DNA from: Agroathelia rolfsii | Lineage: Eukaryota; Basidiomycota; Agaricomycetes; Amylocorticiales; Amylocorticiaceae | Assembly (NCBI GenBank): GCA_018343915.1 | Contig: JABRWF010000004.1 | Span: 1,054,001 to 1,118,000, forward strand | Reading direction: 5' to 3' | DNA: 64,000 nucleotides | Made by a program: the position numbers and the translations under genes | In this document: piece by piece, positions 11,489-21,379 of the stretch | Numbering within the stretch: position 1 is the stretch's first letter | Layout: each line of letters opens with the position of its first letter | Notes under the pieces: model-generated | Database searches by the model: none | Told to the model about the DNA's origin: nothing | The model's input: the letters and a program-made list of their open reading frames with translations, nothing else

Positions 11489-14400
11489 ATGCCCAAGAAA
11501 GGCGCCAACGCCAGGGCAAAGGCCAAGGTGCCTCCTCAGAACACTGCTCCAGCTCCAGTAGCAGCACCCTCTGTTCAGCCTGCTCCTCCTGCTCCTGCTC
11601 CTCTTCCTCTTGCCACACCTGCTAGCAATGTAGCAATAAGAAAACCAGAGCCCAAGAAAAAGGCAGACATCCCTGCTCCAATTCCCATTCCGCCCAAGAA
11701 CGGACTTCCTGGTGGCTTTCCTTCCTCGTCTCCCATTGCCGAGTTCGAACAGGACCCATTTGCTCGATTCACATCCAACGAGCCATGGCCAGGTTTCTCC
11801 CCACCCAACTCCTCGTCCACGTCCTCCTCTGCCGGACCTACTCCCGAAGCGGAATGGTCAGAATTCACCGCCATGCTAAATCAATCATCGCTATCATCTT
11901 CATCATCCGCCATGCCGCTTTCATCATCCATTCATAACAAAGCAACAGATGAAGCACATTCCCCTTATTCTTGGAGCACCAAGAACCTCCCGTTTCCCGC
12001 ACACGAATCTGCCTCGGCTGCCGATCAAGAATGGGGCGCAACCATGCCCTCCGCCTTGGGATCTTTTATGAATGCATTTACGGGCCAACAGCGGCCACCG
12101 CCACCGCCAGAAAAAAACAACAACCACACCAACAAGAAAAAGGCCGCGGCTCTCGCCCCCGATACTTCTCTGTCCAGCTCTCTCTTCAACGCAGCTACCA
12201 AAACCTTCAAGGGTGGTTGGGGCAAACAACATCACAACAACGACAACAGCGCCGCCACATCGCCCGATTCTGCCACACCCACCGCTGCAGATCCCAAATT
12301 ATCATTTGCCACCCAGATGACGAACGGCAACCCTTTCAAAAACGGCTGGTTCAACGAGGAGGAATTCGGTAACACGCCCGCGACGGCCGTGCCACCCGCC
12401 CTGGACCAGTTCTCCGCGCCCAAGACGGCGGTCAAGGGCGGTTGGGGTGTCAAACCTGCCTGGGGGCCGTCGAAAAACAACAACGGTAGCAATATCACCA
12501 TGGATCACGTCGATGACGAGTCGCCACTATGGGGCGGTGCCGCCAAAGCCTCATCAGCAATAGTAGCGGCACCCGCCGCCGCCACCGCCACCACCACCAC
12601 AAAAGGTGGCTGGACAACCAAGAGCACCGTCAAAGCTGCAGATCACGATGCATGGCTGACCTCCGGCTCTCCCGTGCCCACCTCAAGCCTGCTAGAGCGT
12701 GGGCGTCATCACACCAAATCCCACGGTATGTATGCGCCATTCCTGGATATATGCGGCTTAACTGATCGAAATGCCACTTATATAGGTAATGCCCACCTTA
12801 CCAATAGTAGTGCCACCGCTGTCTCTTCCCGCCGTGGCCGAGGAGCAGGAACAGCCATTACGCGCGAACCCTCGCGCGCGGACCGCGTGCGCTCAGAATG
12901 GTCCTCCTTCAGCCTCTGGCATGAGTCCGAGCTGCGCACGTTCGAGTCTGCTAAGCGCGCGTTCGTGAAGGAGCACGACTCGCAGGTCTCGCGCCGACTC
13001 ATGGCGCATCCGCCGCCGAAGCACGGTGCGATCCGTGCGCAGCTGGCGGAGGAGCTGCAGGGCAAGTTGCGCGAGCGCGAAGAGGATTTCGTCGAGCGCC
13101 TCCGGGGCGAGTGGGAGAACCGGCTGGTGAGAGCGGGCTTGGATGTCGAGGATTGGACGGATATGACGGAGGCGGAGATGAGCGATGTGTCCGTCAAGTT
13201 GGGCGGTGGCGCAGGCTCCGGGTCTTCTGCTTCCTCGGCGAGTGAGGAGGAGGACGATGATGATGATGATGGCGACGACGATGATGACGACGATGAAGAT
13301 GAAAACGGTCCTACGGCTTCGATGGAGGAGCCGGAGAAGTTGCTGCAATCGTCTTCGCCGTTGGCGGCGTTTGTACAGCGGCAACAAAAGCTGCATGGGT
13401 ACCCGTTGCCCGCGGAGCCATCGATGGTAAAGGACAAGAAAAGCAAAGGGTCTGCTCTGCCTCAATTTGATGCTAATATGCTCAACGTGAGGACAGCCTT
13501 TTCTTTCCATCTCTTTTTCCTGGATCCTAACATCTTTCTTTCTTTTCCTTTGGCGATCGCAGATGTCTGGAGACGAAATGACCCGTCCTCTATCTCATAT
13601 GCTCGCCCAAGCGGCCCATGCGCCCTGGGAACTGGGCGATCGCTCAGAGACACCCCGACCGCATACGTTTAACCGTACCCACGCCCATTCCTCTCGCCAC
13701 CCTCTCGCATCGGACGCCAACCAAGATAGCATCGCGGCCCCGCACCAGCAGCAGCCAACCACCACCACCACTACATCTTCCTCATCCCACGCAGCTCATG
13801 CTGCTACTAGCAACCCCCACCATTCCCACCATTCCCATCACCACCATCATCCCTCCTCACATGCCCACACTTCTTCCTCTTCTACCACCACCACTACTAC
13901 CAAACCCTCCACTGCCCACATTTCCACCACCACCGCCTCGTCCTACATCGGCCCCGAACTTTACGACACCTCCCCACCATCCACACCACCCTCGCTCGAG
14001 GAAGAAGAAGCCGCCTTCAAAGAATTTAAACTCGAAGTACGCCTGCAAAAGATCCGCGAGTTCCACACGCAGGCATGCGAGCTCGAGCTGGCGCTGGCGA
14101 AGCACCTCTCTAGCCTCGTCGTGCGCCGCGGGGGAGATAGCGCGATGGACACGGACGCGCCGAGGAAGCTCGTGGCGGAGCACAAGCGCGAGATGGAGGC
14201 GCTGCGCGCAACGAAGGAGGAGGAGCGCAAGGCGGTCGTCGAAGCTGAGCGCGAGCGCAGACGGATGTCGATTCGCGGACGGGATGTGCAGTTTGGTGCT
14301 TCCAATAATAATAAGACGCAGCATAGGGAATCTTCTGTCGTGCATGGCGGTAAGGATCTTCGTAAGCAGATCCATGCGGCGCAGTTGGCGGGGCAGGCGC

Positions 14401-16571
14401 CTGTGCTGGCTAGTCCTGGGGCTGTCGGTGGACCTGGTGGCAGACATCGTACGGGCTCCAACGCGAGTCTGTCCAATGTCCCTGCGTTCCTGCGCAAGAC
14501 GACGGCGGAGAATGTCAACAGCAACGCCAACAACAACAACAACAACAACAATACATCGAGCGATGAGGAGCAGCAGCAAAGCGAATTTGAGGTGTGGCAT
14601 CCCAGCGCTGCGCCCACCTTGCCGCCTCAAGCTCCAGTACCTCCAGCAGCGCGCCCTGAGAGCAGAGCCCGCGCTCCGGAGCGTGCTCCTGCTCCTACCC
14701 CCGTCCACGCCAATACCACCACCACGAAGAAGGGCAAGAAAAAAGCAGCCGTGACAGTCGAAGAGGTCGCTGACGAAGACGACGAGCTCCCGTCCGCCAT
14801 CCGCCAGCTGCAAGCGAGCGCCCCTGCTGTGCGTGACAACACGCCGTCACTCGTCCCTGGCCGGTCGAACACGCCAATCTTGCAGGAGATCGACGCGAGC
14901 TTTTTGGCGTCGCCTTTGCCCTCTTCGGCGTCAATGATGATGCGGAACTTGCCCGCGGTGCAGGCTCATGATATACCGTCGCCGTTCCAACAGCAACAGC
15001 AACAGCCACAGTGGCAGTCGTCGCCATCGCCGTTCCAATCTTCGTCCTCTCCCTCGCCGTTCTCAGTGCCGCCGCCGCCGCCGACATCGTCGTCGAAGGT
15101 GAGGCGCCCGTCGTTGTTGAGCAGCTCGCGTGTGGCATCGTCGACGACGACGAGTACGCTTGCATCGTCTGCGTTTGGCTCTTCCGCTTCGGGTAAGAAG
15201 TCGAGTCCGCCGCCTGCGCCGGTGGCTGCTGAAGCATCGTTTTCATTAAACATGCGTGGATCAACGGGTAGGGAGGAAGAGGACGACGAGGAAAGCAGTG
15301 ATGAGGAGAGCAACAAGGAGGGAACCCGTAATGATGCCGCTATTGCTGCTATTGCTACCGCCACGGCCACCGGTGCCGATGACGATGACGAGCCGGACGA
15401 GATTTTCAAGATGAAATTGCGTGCCCAGATCGAGAGCAGCATGCAGGCCGAAGTTAGAAAGGCACAAGCCGCACACGACGAAAGCATGCGCAAGGCGACC
15501 ACTTCTGGCCAGCGTCGCACATTGGAAACACAGCACAAGGATTTCATGCGCCAGTTCAAGACGGCAGCGCAGATGCAGTACGAGGCTGCCCTGGAGCGCG
15601 AGCGTGCTGAGCGTAAGCTTTTTACAGGACAAGACGTCGGCTCCGGCCTCACAGAGGCGTATGTGCGTGAGCAACAATCGATTTTGGAGCAGGTCAGGCG
15701 AGATCGTGAGCGTGATTCCTCGTCTTCACCATCCACTTCGTCATCCTCGTCATCGGCGTCTCCTCCATTGGCTGCTTCGTTATCGTCCCCCTCATTAGCG
15801 GCGGTACCTGCCTCCCTCCCAACGCCGGCGTCCGCTCCTGCATCCGCTACCTCCGCTCCGTCACTGCTCTCCACGACTACGTCTTCATCCTCGGTAGCAG
15901 TGCCTATCGCAGCCCGCCCAGGCTCGCGCATGAGCCGTGCGAGCTTCAGCAGCCACTCACATGCATCCGTGTCCGCCTCGATGAGCCGCACTCACCTGCC
16001 ACTGAGCTTTGGCGCCGGCAGCGAGTCCGAGTCCGAGTTCGACGAACCCATGCTTTCCTCCAGCGTCTCGTCCGAACAAGGTGGATTTGGCAAGCACGCA
16101 CGCTGGACGCCCTCGGCGGTGCCCGATAGCGATACGGAGAGCGTCATTGACGATACGGACGCGTTCTTGCTGCACGAACAGTCTGGCGGCGACAGGTCTT
16201 CATCGGCGGATACGTTGGCGCAGATGGCCGCTTGGGCATTCCAGAAAGAGGTTGGTAGTGGCGGTGGGGGCACCTCGATGATGACGATGGACAAGTACCA
16301 CAACCATAATCAACAAAAGCAAAAGCACCAGGCACCTCCATCTACACGTACCAAGCATGCACACTTGTTGTCTTCCTCATCGTTGTCGTCTCCCGCTCCA
16401 CGGTCACTTGCGACGCCGCCACCACCGCCACCCATGTCATCATCCGCACGTCCAAAAAATAGACGCCGGGGCTCCTTTGTGGGCTCGCAGGCGGGCGATG
16501 GAAGCCTTGAAAGCTGGGAAATCGCCCTAAAAGAAGTTTTACATACTGGTTCCTCAAAGTCTAATTATTGA
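11489..16571 (+). CDS. Giant low-complexity protein with three helical modules
   Basis: Three exons (11489-12725, 12786-13486, 13563-16571) give 1648 residues. The introns are 60 nt (GTATGT...TATAG) and 76 nt (GTGAGG...CGCAG), and the frame is kept across both. The N-terminal third is Ala/Pro/Ser-rich with repeated KGGWG-type motifs. Modules related to the one in the divergent neighbour lie at about residues 447-536, 802-889 and 1258-1362. Between them are a long Asp/Glu run (about 13244-13305), a His/Thr/Ser-rich stretch, an Asn run (about 14520-14550) and long Ser runs. No enzyme domain is seen. The C-terminus is Ser/Pro-rich and ends without the J-like domain of its neighbour. A scaffold function is only inference. 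Taking 13563 as a separate gene start was rejected because the splice is clean and in frame. Confidence 0.8.
12726..12785 (+). other. 60-nt in-frame intron
   Basis: The intron starts GTATGT, ends TATAG, has a length divisible by three and contains no stop codon. Retention would add 20 residues without breaking the frame. Confidence 0.65.
12889..13155 (+). repeat. Helical module A (divergent copy)
   Basis: About 89 residues. The recognisable pattern is A-x-x-x-F-V-K-E-H-D, then I-R-A-Q-L-A-E-E-L, then the charged V-E-R-L-R-G-E-W-E-N-R-L-V-R-A-G block. It aligns by eye with the ERERxERKLFxGQ block of the better conserved copies. This is the weakest of the copies. Confidence 0.5.
14029..14290 (+). 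repeat. Helical module B
   Basis: About 87 residues, including A-P-R-K-L-V-A-E-H-K-R-E-M and V-E-A-E-R-E-R-R-R-M-S-I-R-G-R-D-V. These line up with the L-x-x-Q-H-K-x-x-M and L-E-R-E-R-A-E-R-K-L-F-T-G-Q-D-V parts of module C at the same spacing. Confidence 0.6.
15396..15710 (+). repeat. Helical module C
   Basis: About 105 residues from DEIFKMKLRAQ to a Q-V-R-R-D end. It is the closest match to the module of the divergent gene (9733-10045): HDESM against HEDSL, ALERERAERKLFTGQ against ALERERQERKLFRGQ, and VREQQSIL against VKEQQSIL. Confidence 0.8.
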
Positions 16572-17377
16572 GTATCTCATTCATCGTGTGTTTTTCTTTC
16601 GATTTCTCTTTATCACTTCTCTTTTCATTATCCTTGTTACGGTTTTGATAGCCCACAATGTCTCTGTGTTTATAGCCTTTTCCTCTCAATTCTTTATCAC
16701 ATCGTTTCTCTTATACCTCACTGGTTTGGTTGTTTCCCCTTTTTATTATTTCCGGTGTTATTGGTTACTTTTTTCTTCTCTTCTCTTTCCATATGTTATT
16801 TGCTCTCTTTCTGTCCTCTGTTCATCGTCTCGTTTCGTCTTTTCCTTTTCTGTCTCGTTTCATCCATCCAGCACTGTACTGTTACCAACTACTATAGACT
16901 CTTCGATTCTTCTGTCCTCGTGATTATGTTTTCCATGCTCTCAACTTTGCCTACCAATGGTCCTGCTCTCTCTTTCCTTTCCTCTTCTTTTTCGAATTAT
17001 CTACATTCCCCGCATGATTCCCACCAACAATGGCTCTTTATTTTTTCATGGGTCCTTCTCTCCCTCTCTGAATCTGCATAATTCGCCTCTTCTTTAGACT
17101 GTATCCGCATTCCTCTGCATTACGATATGATACAATTCACAATACGATAACGACTTTTTCTGATACGATACGTTACGACACACACGCCTTTTTTCATGAC
17201 ACTTTTTCTTTTCATCAAAACGACCTCAAGTACGATACATTGTTATGAGCTGTAATGACTTGTTATCCATCATATATCATCACCATCGTTTTTTGAAACA
17301 GTTTTCATTGCCATCATCATCATCATTCATTCTTACCCATCTTATCTCTCATCCCGACTGCATTGAGCTGTTTCAAC
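16572..17377 (+). other. Pyrimidine-rich intergenic tract
   Basis: About 800 bp between the 3' end of the plus-strand giant gene and the convergent SET/MYND gene. The + strand is strongly T/C-rich from the stop codon to about 17060, with many TTTCTCTTC-type runs. It then continues AT-rich with ACGATACGATA-like short repeats near 17125-17170. Frames such as 16588-16923 are only F/L/S-rich products of this composition. The tract probably contains both 3' UTRs. Confidence 0.55.
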
Positions 17378-19676
17378 CTAGCTACTCTTATGAAGTACAG
17401 CTCCCCCCGGAGTATCCTCAATAGTATTCCGCACGCCCTGTTTCCACACGCTGAGTTCCTTCTCTATAGCGACCAAGTGTTCGCGGACCTGCTCGCCCAC
17501 CTCGCCGCCACCCTCGCCGTTACTGTTGCCGGTGGTGGCGATTGAGGCAGCCCCTGGTCCGAATCCGCGCAACAGTTCCGCGCGTGCGGCAATGAGGGTG
17601 TCCAGCGCGAGCTGTAAGCGTGCCGGCCCAGAAGGCGGGAACTTTTGATGTTGTTGCACAACGCTAGCGCTTGTATCGTTAGCGAAAGAAGACGTAGATA
17701 AATGCGTCGGACTAGGCTCGTCTACGGCAAGGATCTTGCCCAACTCCGCAAGTTGCACGGCTCTTACGGGATGTCCGAACGGCAGGAGCGCACGCAGTCC
17801 GGTGCTCACGCGTGAGGCGGTACGGATCGTATCATCCAATGTCTCTTGATTGAGTGTGTCTTTGTCAAGTGATGATATCTGTAAGTACTGTTGCAATCTT
17901 AGCATAGCAAGGAGTGGGTGTGACGAATTAGTGAGTCCGGCCGAAGTGAGGATGGGGATAATTTTGCTCGTAAGGCGGAGAGCGTATGCTGGGTCTAAAA
18001 ATGATCTCCCTGATCAAAAAAAAAAAAAACATATCTTAGAGAAAATGGTTCACCTGAGCTCTGAAGTGCAGTAGCTTTGTCGAGCGCATCTTGGCCTATG
18101 CGGATAGCATCCAAGATGCCAGGAATATTTTGGGGTGATACCAAAGTTTTACAGTTCTTACAGCGCACTAAACTATCCTCTGCATGTATCAATAAGATAA
18201 AGACTTCGCCTTCCGATTGACGCATGAATCTACTCATACCATCAATCGGCATTTCGCACATGCCTCCACATGATTTGGGGCACCAGAGCGCTTCGCGGAG
18301 ATCTAGAGAGGGAGGTGAAGTACATAGAGTGCATTCACAGTTGAAATTCTGCGCGTCCAAGAGCTCTTTGCGGCGGATGGCACGGGGATAGGTCACATCA
18401 ACATATGAAGTCAGTATCTATCGCCACAAAAAAGATTAGCAAAGGCAAAAGATTATGCAAAGTATATTATACCTCTTCACCGGGAGATATGTCCTTGATA
18501 GTGACGACACACATGCGTGGTTCCTCTATGGCTCTATTTTTGCTTTTTCCAGGAAAAACGACCACGGCGTTAGGATCGCATGTGTGGTTAATTAGAGCGA
18601 TGATCGGCGATACACAAACACCAATGGGTGTCAACGAAGGTGATGTAAGGGCAAATGAGTTTGTAAAGAACTATAGAGTATGGTCAAAAAATGGATCTGA
18701 CCCGTGATTCGGTGTTTACATACTCGTGAAACGAGATCGACCAATTCTTCGGAGGATTGAATACCAAATTCGACAATTTCTTCAGGTGTTGACAGGCCGA
18801 GATATCGAACGAGTGAGTGCGCAAGATGTGCATAGCGTTCATGAGATGATGGGTGAAGAGATTTGCGATCTAGCAAAATATTATGTGAGCTGGTTTTTAT
18901 GCATACGAATTCCAATGCGCTCACGAGATTGCATGCTATCTACCTCCCTGGCCTATAAAAAATTCATTCATGAGCATGGGTTTGTGGAAGGAATAAACTC
19001 TACCACATACCCAAACACTGGATATGCCTTTGTCACGCCTCCGCCAGCATAATCTTCCCAAGCATCTCACTGCGTCTGCAGGGATGGCAACATCTGAAGA
19101 TGGGGCTTCGGAAGCCCATCGTTGCAGCGCTTTACATTCATTTTTATGAAAATTCCAGTCCTTCTTTTGGCAGGCCTAAAAAGTCATAAGTCATCAGGAA
19201 CAGGAGTAGAGAAGAAGAAAAAGAGCATACAGCATCGCAGTAGTGTACCGTCTGGCAGCTAGTGCACCTCTTCAATCCAGATGCCGACGTACCACAATTG
19301 GAGCAATTTGTCGCAAGAAAACTCGTCGACAAGGCGGCGACATGAGGCTTTGCGGATATTAACACTGAACCTGGATGGATCATTTCCGTGATTAAAATTT
19401 TCAGTGCTCTATAGAGTTTTCGCTCTTACCGGCTGTTCTTACGAGATTACTTGTTAGACCTCTTCCGCGGTCCTCTGTGTCTATGACAGCTATTGGTTTT
19501 GGCAGATCGGAGTACAATCCATCCTCAATGGCTTTACGCAGTTCCTCGGACTGTTTGGGTAGATGAGATGCTGAGATGTCATCCGCCAAAGGTTCACGCC
19601 CAGATGGAGTGGACGTCTGGACATACGATTTATGAGATTTCGTCGAACGGGATGATTTCAGCTGTGCAAAGGACAT
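17378..19676 (-). CDS. SET/MYND-domain (SMYD-type) lysine methyltransferase
   Basis: Six or more exons read on the minus strand. The start exon at 19676 ends in a SET N-part (DTEDRGRGL) and continues as GSVLISAKPHVAAL. A MYND zinc finger follows, with NCSNCG, LKRCTSCQ, HYCDA joined across an intron to ACQKKDW, and FHKNEC. Next is VRCLGRLCWRRRDKG, the link typical of SMYD proteins. The SET core has ALINHTCDPNAVVVFPG, the N-H-x-C-x-P-N motif for S-adenosylmethionine. Then come a SYVDVTYPRAIRRKEL block and post-SET cysteines CECTLC with a later C-x-x-x-C. A C-terminal helical region ends at 17378. SMYD proteins methylate lysines of histones or other proteins. T11-T14 tracts precede some acceptors. 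A spliced 5' UTR exon near 19763-20030 is possible. Confidence 0.85.
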
Positions 19677-20420
19677 ATTCGAGCTATGACGTTCTTGAGA
19701 CGAAGGCTATCAGTACTTTGCGCAGATGTTTGGTCAGAAGATAAGATGATATCTCATTCACCTATAATAGATTGATACAATAGCCGGTACGCTGTATCAG
19801 TCAGTTTCAAACAAAGTAACGAGCATTGTGAGTGACCACATGTATCGTTTTTGGAGATTCTGCACCAAAGGATGCCTAAGATAGATAAATCCGTGCGAAT
19901 AGTCTGGGCAAAAGGCTTGCTTGGTCCGGCACGAGGGTGTTTTGGTCCGATATTTAGAACGGAACTCGTTATGGAACTCGGCCCGTTGACAGAACGGAAG
20001 CACCGGTTAGCGATCATGCCTTTCGACATTCACAAAAAGCAAGCCAGCGGCAGGCGCAATCCTTCATGGCATTCACAATAAGCTAGGAACAGTTTCTTCC
20101 TGCTTTCTGATGCATTCCTGCCTCTTTCTTGGTATACTTGTTCCGACAAAAAGGCCTCGCGTCACTCCCGCATCGTGGCAGGCCGAATCGCGTTGATATG
20201 CGGTATTTTCTGCCACTCCTCTGAGGAACTTGATAATCGTCTATTGTCTCGTCATGTTCTAGGGTTTATGGACTGCTCCCAGGGATCAGGGTATTCGTCA
20301 TCTTCGGGCATTCTGATTTTTTCCTGGTCTCAGTACTTGCAGATAAATAGATGGGCATGAGCAAACGACATTGCCAGTGCCGTGAAGCTCTTCCACATCA
20401 GCCTCTCCCACTAACTCCTC
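19677..20420. other. Intergenic stretch between SMYD gene and pheromone-like gene
   Basis: A minus-strand frame at 19754-20029 ends at a plausible donor (GTGAATG, about 19763). It may be a 5' untranslated or extra first exon of the SMYD gene, but it has no domain. The right part should hold the promoter of the small gene at 20421; an AT-rich AGATAAATAGA element lies near 20340-20350, about 75 bp upstream of its ATG. Confidence 0.4.
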
Positions 20421-20615
20421 ATGGACTCCTTTACATCATTCACTACATCCACTACCTCTGGATCCATTGAGGGGTCCGCTCCATCCGTACCCGCTGAGCA
20501 GTCCAGCAACAGTGGGCATTCATACTGCGTCATTGCACACCAGGATACATCGGAAGCGATTTTATCAGACGAGTCCAGCAGTAACAGCGGATTCTCATAT
20601 TGCATTATCGCATAA
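20421..20615 (+). CDS. Candidate lipopeptide mating pheromone precursor with two tandem CaaX peptides
   Basis: An intronless 64-codon frame starts MDSFTSF, as many basidiomycete pheromone precursors start with MD-S/T-F. It ends with the CaaX box CIIA directly before the stop, the signal for farnesylation, C-terminal cleavage and carboxymethylation. The last 14 residues (ESSSNSGFSYCIIA) repeat an internal block (EQSSNSGHSYCVIA), so a second CaaX-like CVIA lies 26 residues upstream, followed by HQD. The precursor could therefore release two related peptides of roughly SSNSGxSYC. Acidic residues (E, DE) precede both blocks, where basidiomycete precursors are usually cut. Tandem copies within one precursor are known from rhodotorucine genes of Rhodosporidium. 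No STE3 receptor or homeodomain gene is seen within the window, so this may be a stray, non-mating-type-linked copy. Short length and lack of expression data limit confidence. Confidence 0.65.
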   Translation: MDSFTSFTTSTTSGSIEGSAPSVPAEQSSNSGHSYCVIAHQDTSEAILSDESSSNSGFSYCIIA

Positions 20616-20998
20616 ACATTATATTTGACACTGGTCTCACCAATTAGATGGTGAGAATAACACAGTGGTTTTCATGTCGATGTATGCTGATAATAACTTC
20701 TTCAGTATTTGGATATATTCACCAACACTTCGTTCTTTGTGCAATGTTGACACTTCGAGTCGTTCCACTTCCCACTGGGAAATAGTTTTCAGGAATGGCC
20801 TTAACGCCAGCGGGCATCTTTTGTTATTTTTTCCCTTTATTTTGCTTTTGTATCCTTAGGCGTATATTACGCGATGTTTCGCAGCAATTTGATTGTAACA
20901 ACAATAGCCTAACAGCGAACTTGAGAAGTTATGAAGACAAAAAATGTCAGCTCATGTGATCAAATGTGTGTGTTCTTGGACTTAACAAAAAATGTCCT
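20616..20998. other. Intergenic, no gene seen
   Basis: AT-rich 3' flank of the pheromone-like gene up to the tRNA. A short plus frame at 20665-20859 is hydrophobic but has no supporting feature. Confidence 0.4.
20987..20992 (-). terminator. Pol III terminator of tRNA-Gly
   Basis: A run of six T on the minus strand starts 7 nt after the tRNA 3' end, the usual RNA polymerase III stop signal. Confidence 0.75.
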
Positions 20999-21069
20999 TG
21001 CATCAGCCGAGAATCGAACTCGGCGCGGAGCCATGGGAAGACTCCATGTTACCACTACACCACTGATGC
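20999..21069 (-). tRNA. tRNA-Gly (anticodon CCC)
   Basis: A 71-nt intronless cloverleaf. The acceptor stem GCATCAG pairs with CTGATGC, with discriminator A. The D arm is GTGT-AGTGGTA-ACAT. The anticodon stem GAGTC/GGCTC encloses loop TTCCCAT with anticodon CCC, and the T arm is CCGAG-TTCGATT-CTCGG. CCC reads GGG glycine codons. The internal A and B boxes are intact. Confidence 0.9.
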
Positions 21070-21379
21070 TTTTATACCTTTCTGAATGCAAAAACTAGTA
21101 ATCATTAGTGACTACCCTTTGCAGTGCTGTGATTGGGTCCCACCTTGGTGGCGTGACCCGTACCTGCTACGGTGAATCTGTATTTCACGCACAAGTATAT
21201 TTGTATATTTATTTTTAGGGGTCGATGGAAAGCATTCATTCATGTTATGGTTATTGATAATCATACAAATTGTGTTTATGATCAAAAGTATAGAATTACT
21301 GGCGTGGTGCTGATAATTCGCCCGCTAATGCAAAGAGTAGTCTTGCTGATAAAAAAAATAGCACTTAGTAAATAAAGAA
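21070..21379. other. Intergenic, tRNA 5' flank and MFS gene 3' flank
   Basis: No gene is seen. The stretch is AT-rich towards 21380, consistent with the 3' UTR of the minus-strand transporter. Confidence 0.4.

Noticed and set aside
12778..15991. Several 200-340 codon minus-strand frames
   Set aside because: They mirror the low-complexity plus-strand gene. They are composed of Ser/Arg/Val runs and have no domain or promoter.
13563..16571. Separate gene starting at ATG 13563
   Set aside because: The preceding exon joins it in frame over a standard 76-nt intron, and the ATG falls exactly at the splice acceptor.
16588..17081. Hydrophobic F/L/S-rich frames that look like membrane proteins
   Set aside because: They are produced by the pyrimidine-rich tract (TTT, CTC, TCT codons).
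19754..20029. 91-codon minus-strand frame upstream of the SMYD gene as its own gene
   Set aside because: It ends at a plausible splice donor and is better explained as a 5' leader exon. The protein has no domain.
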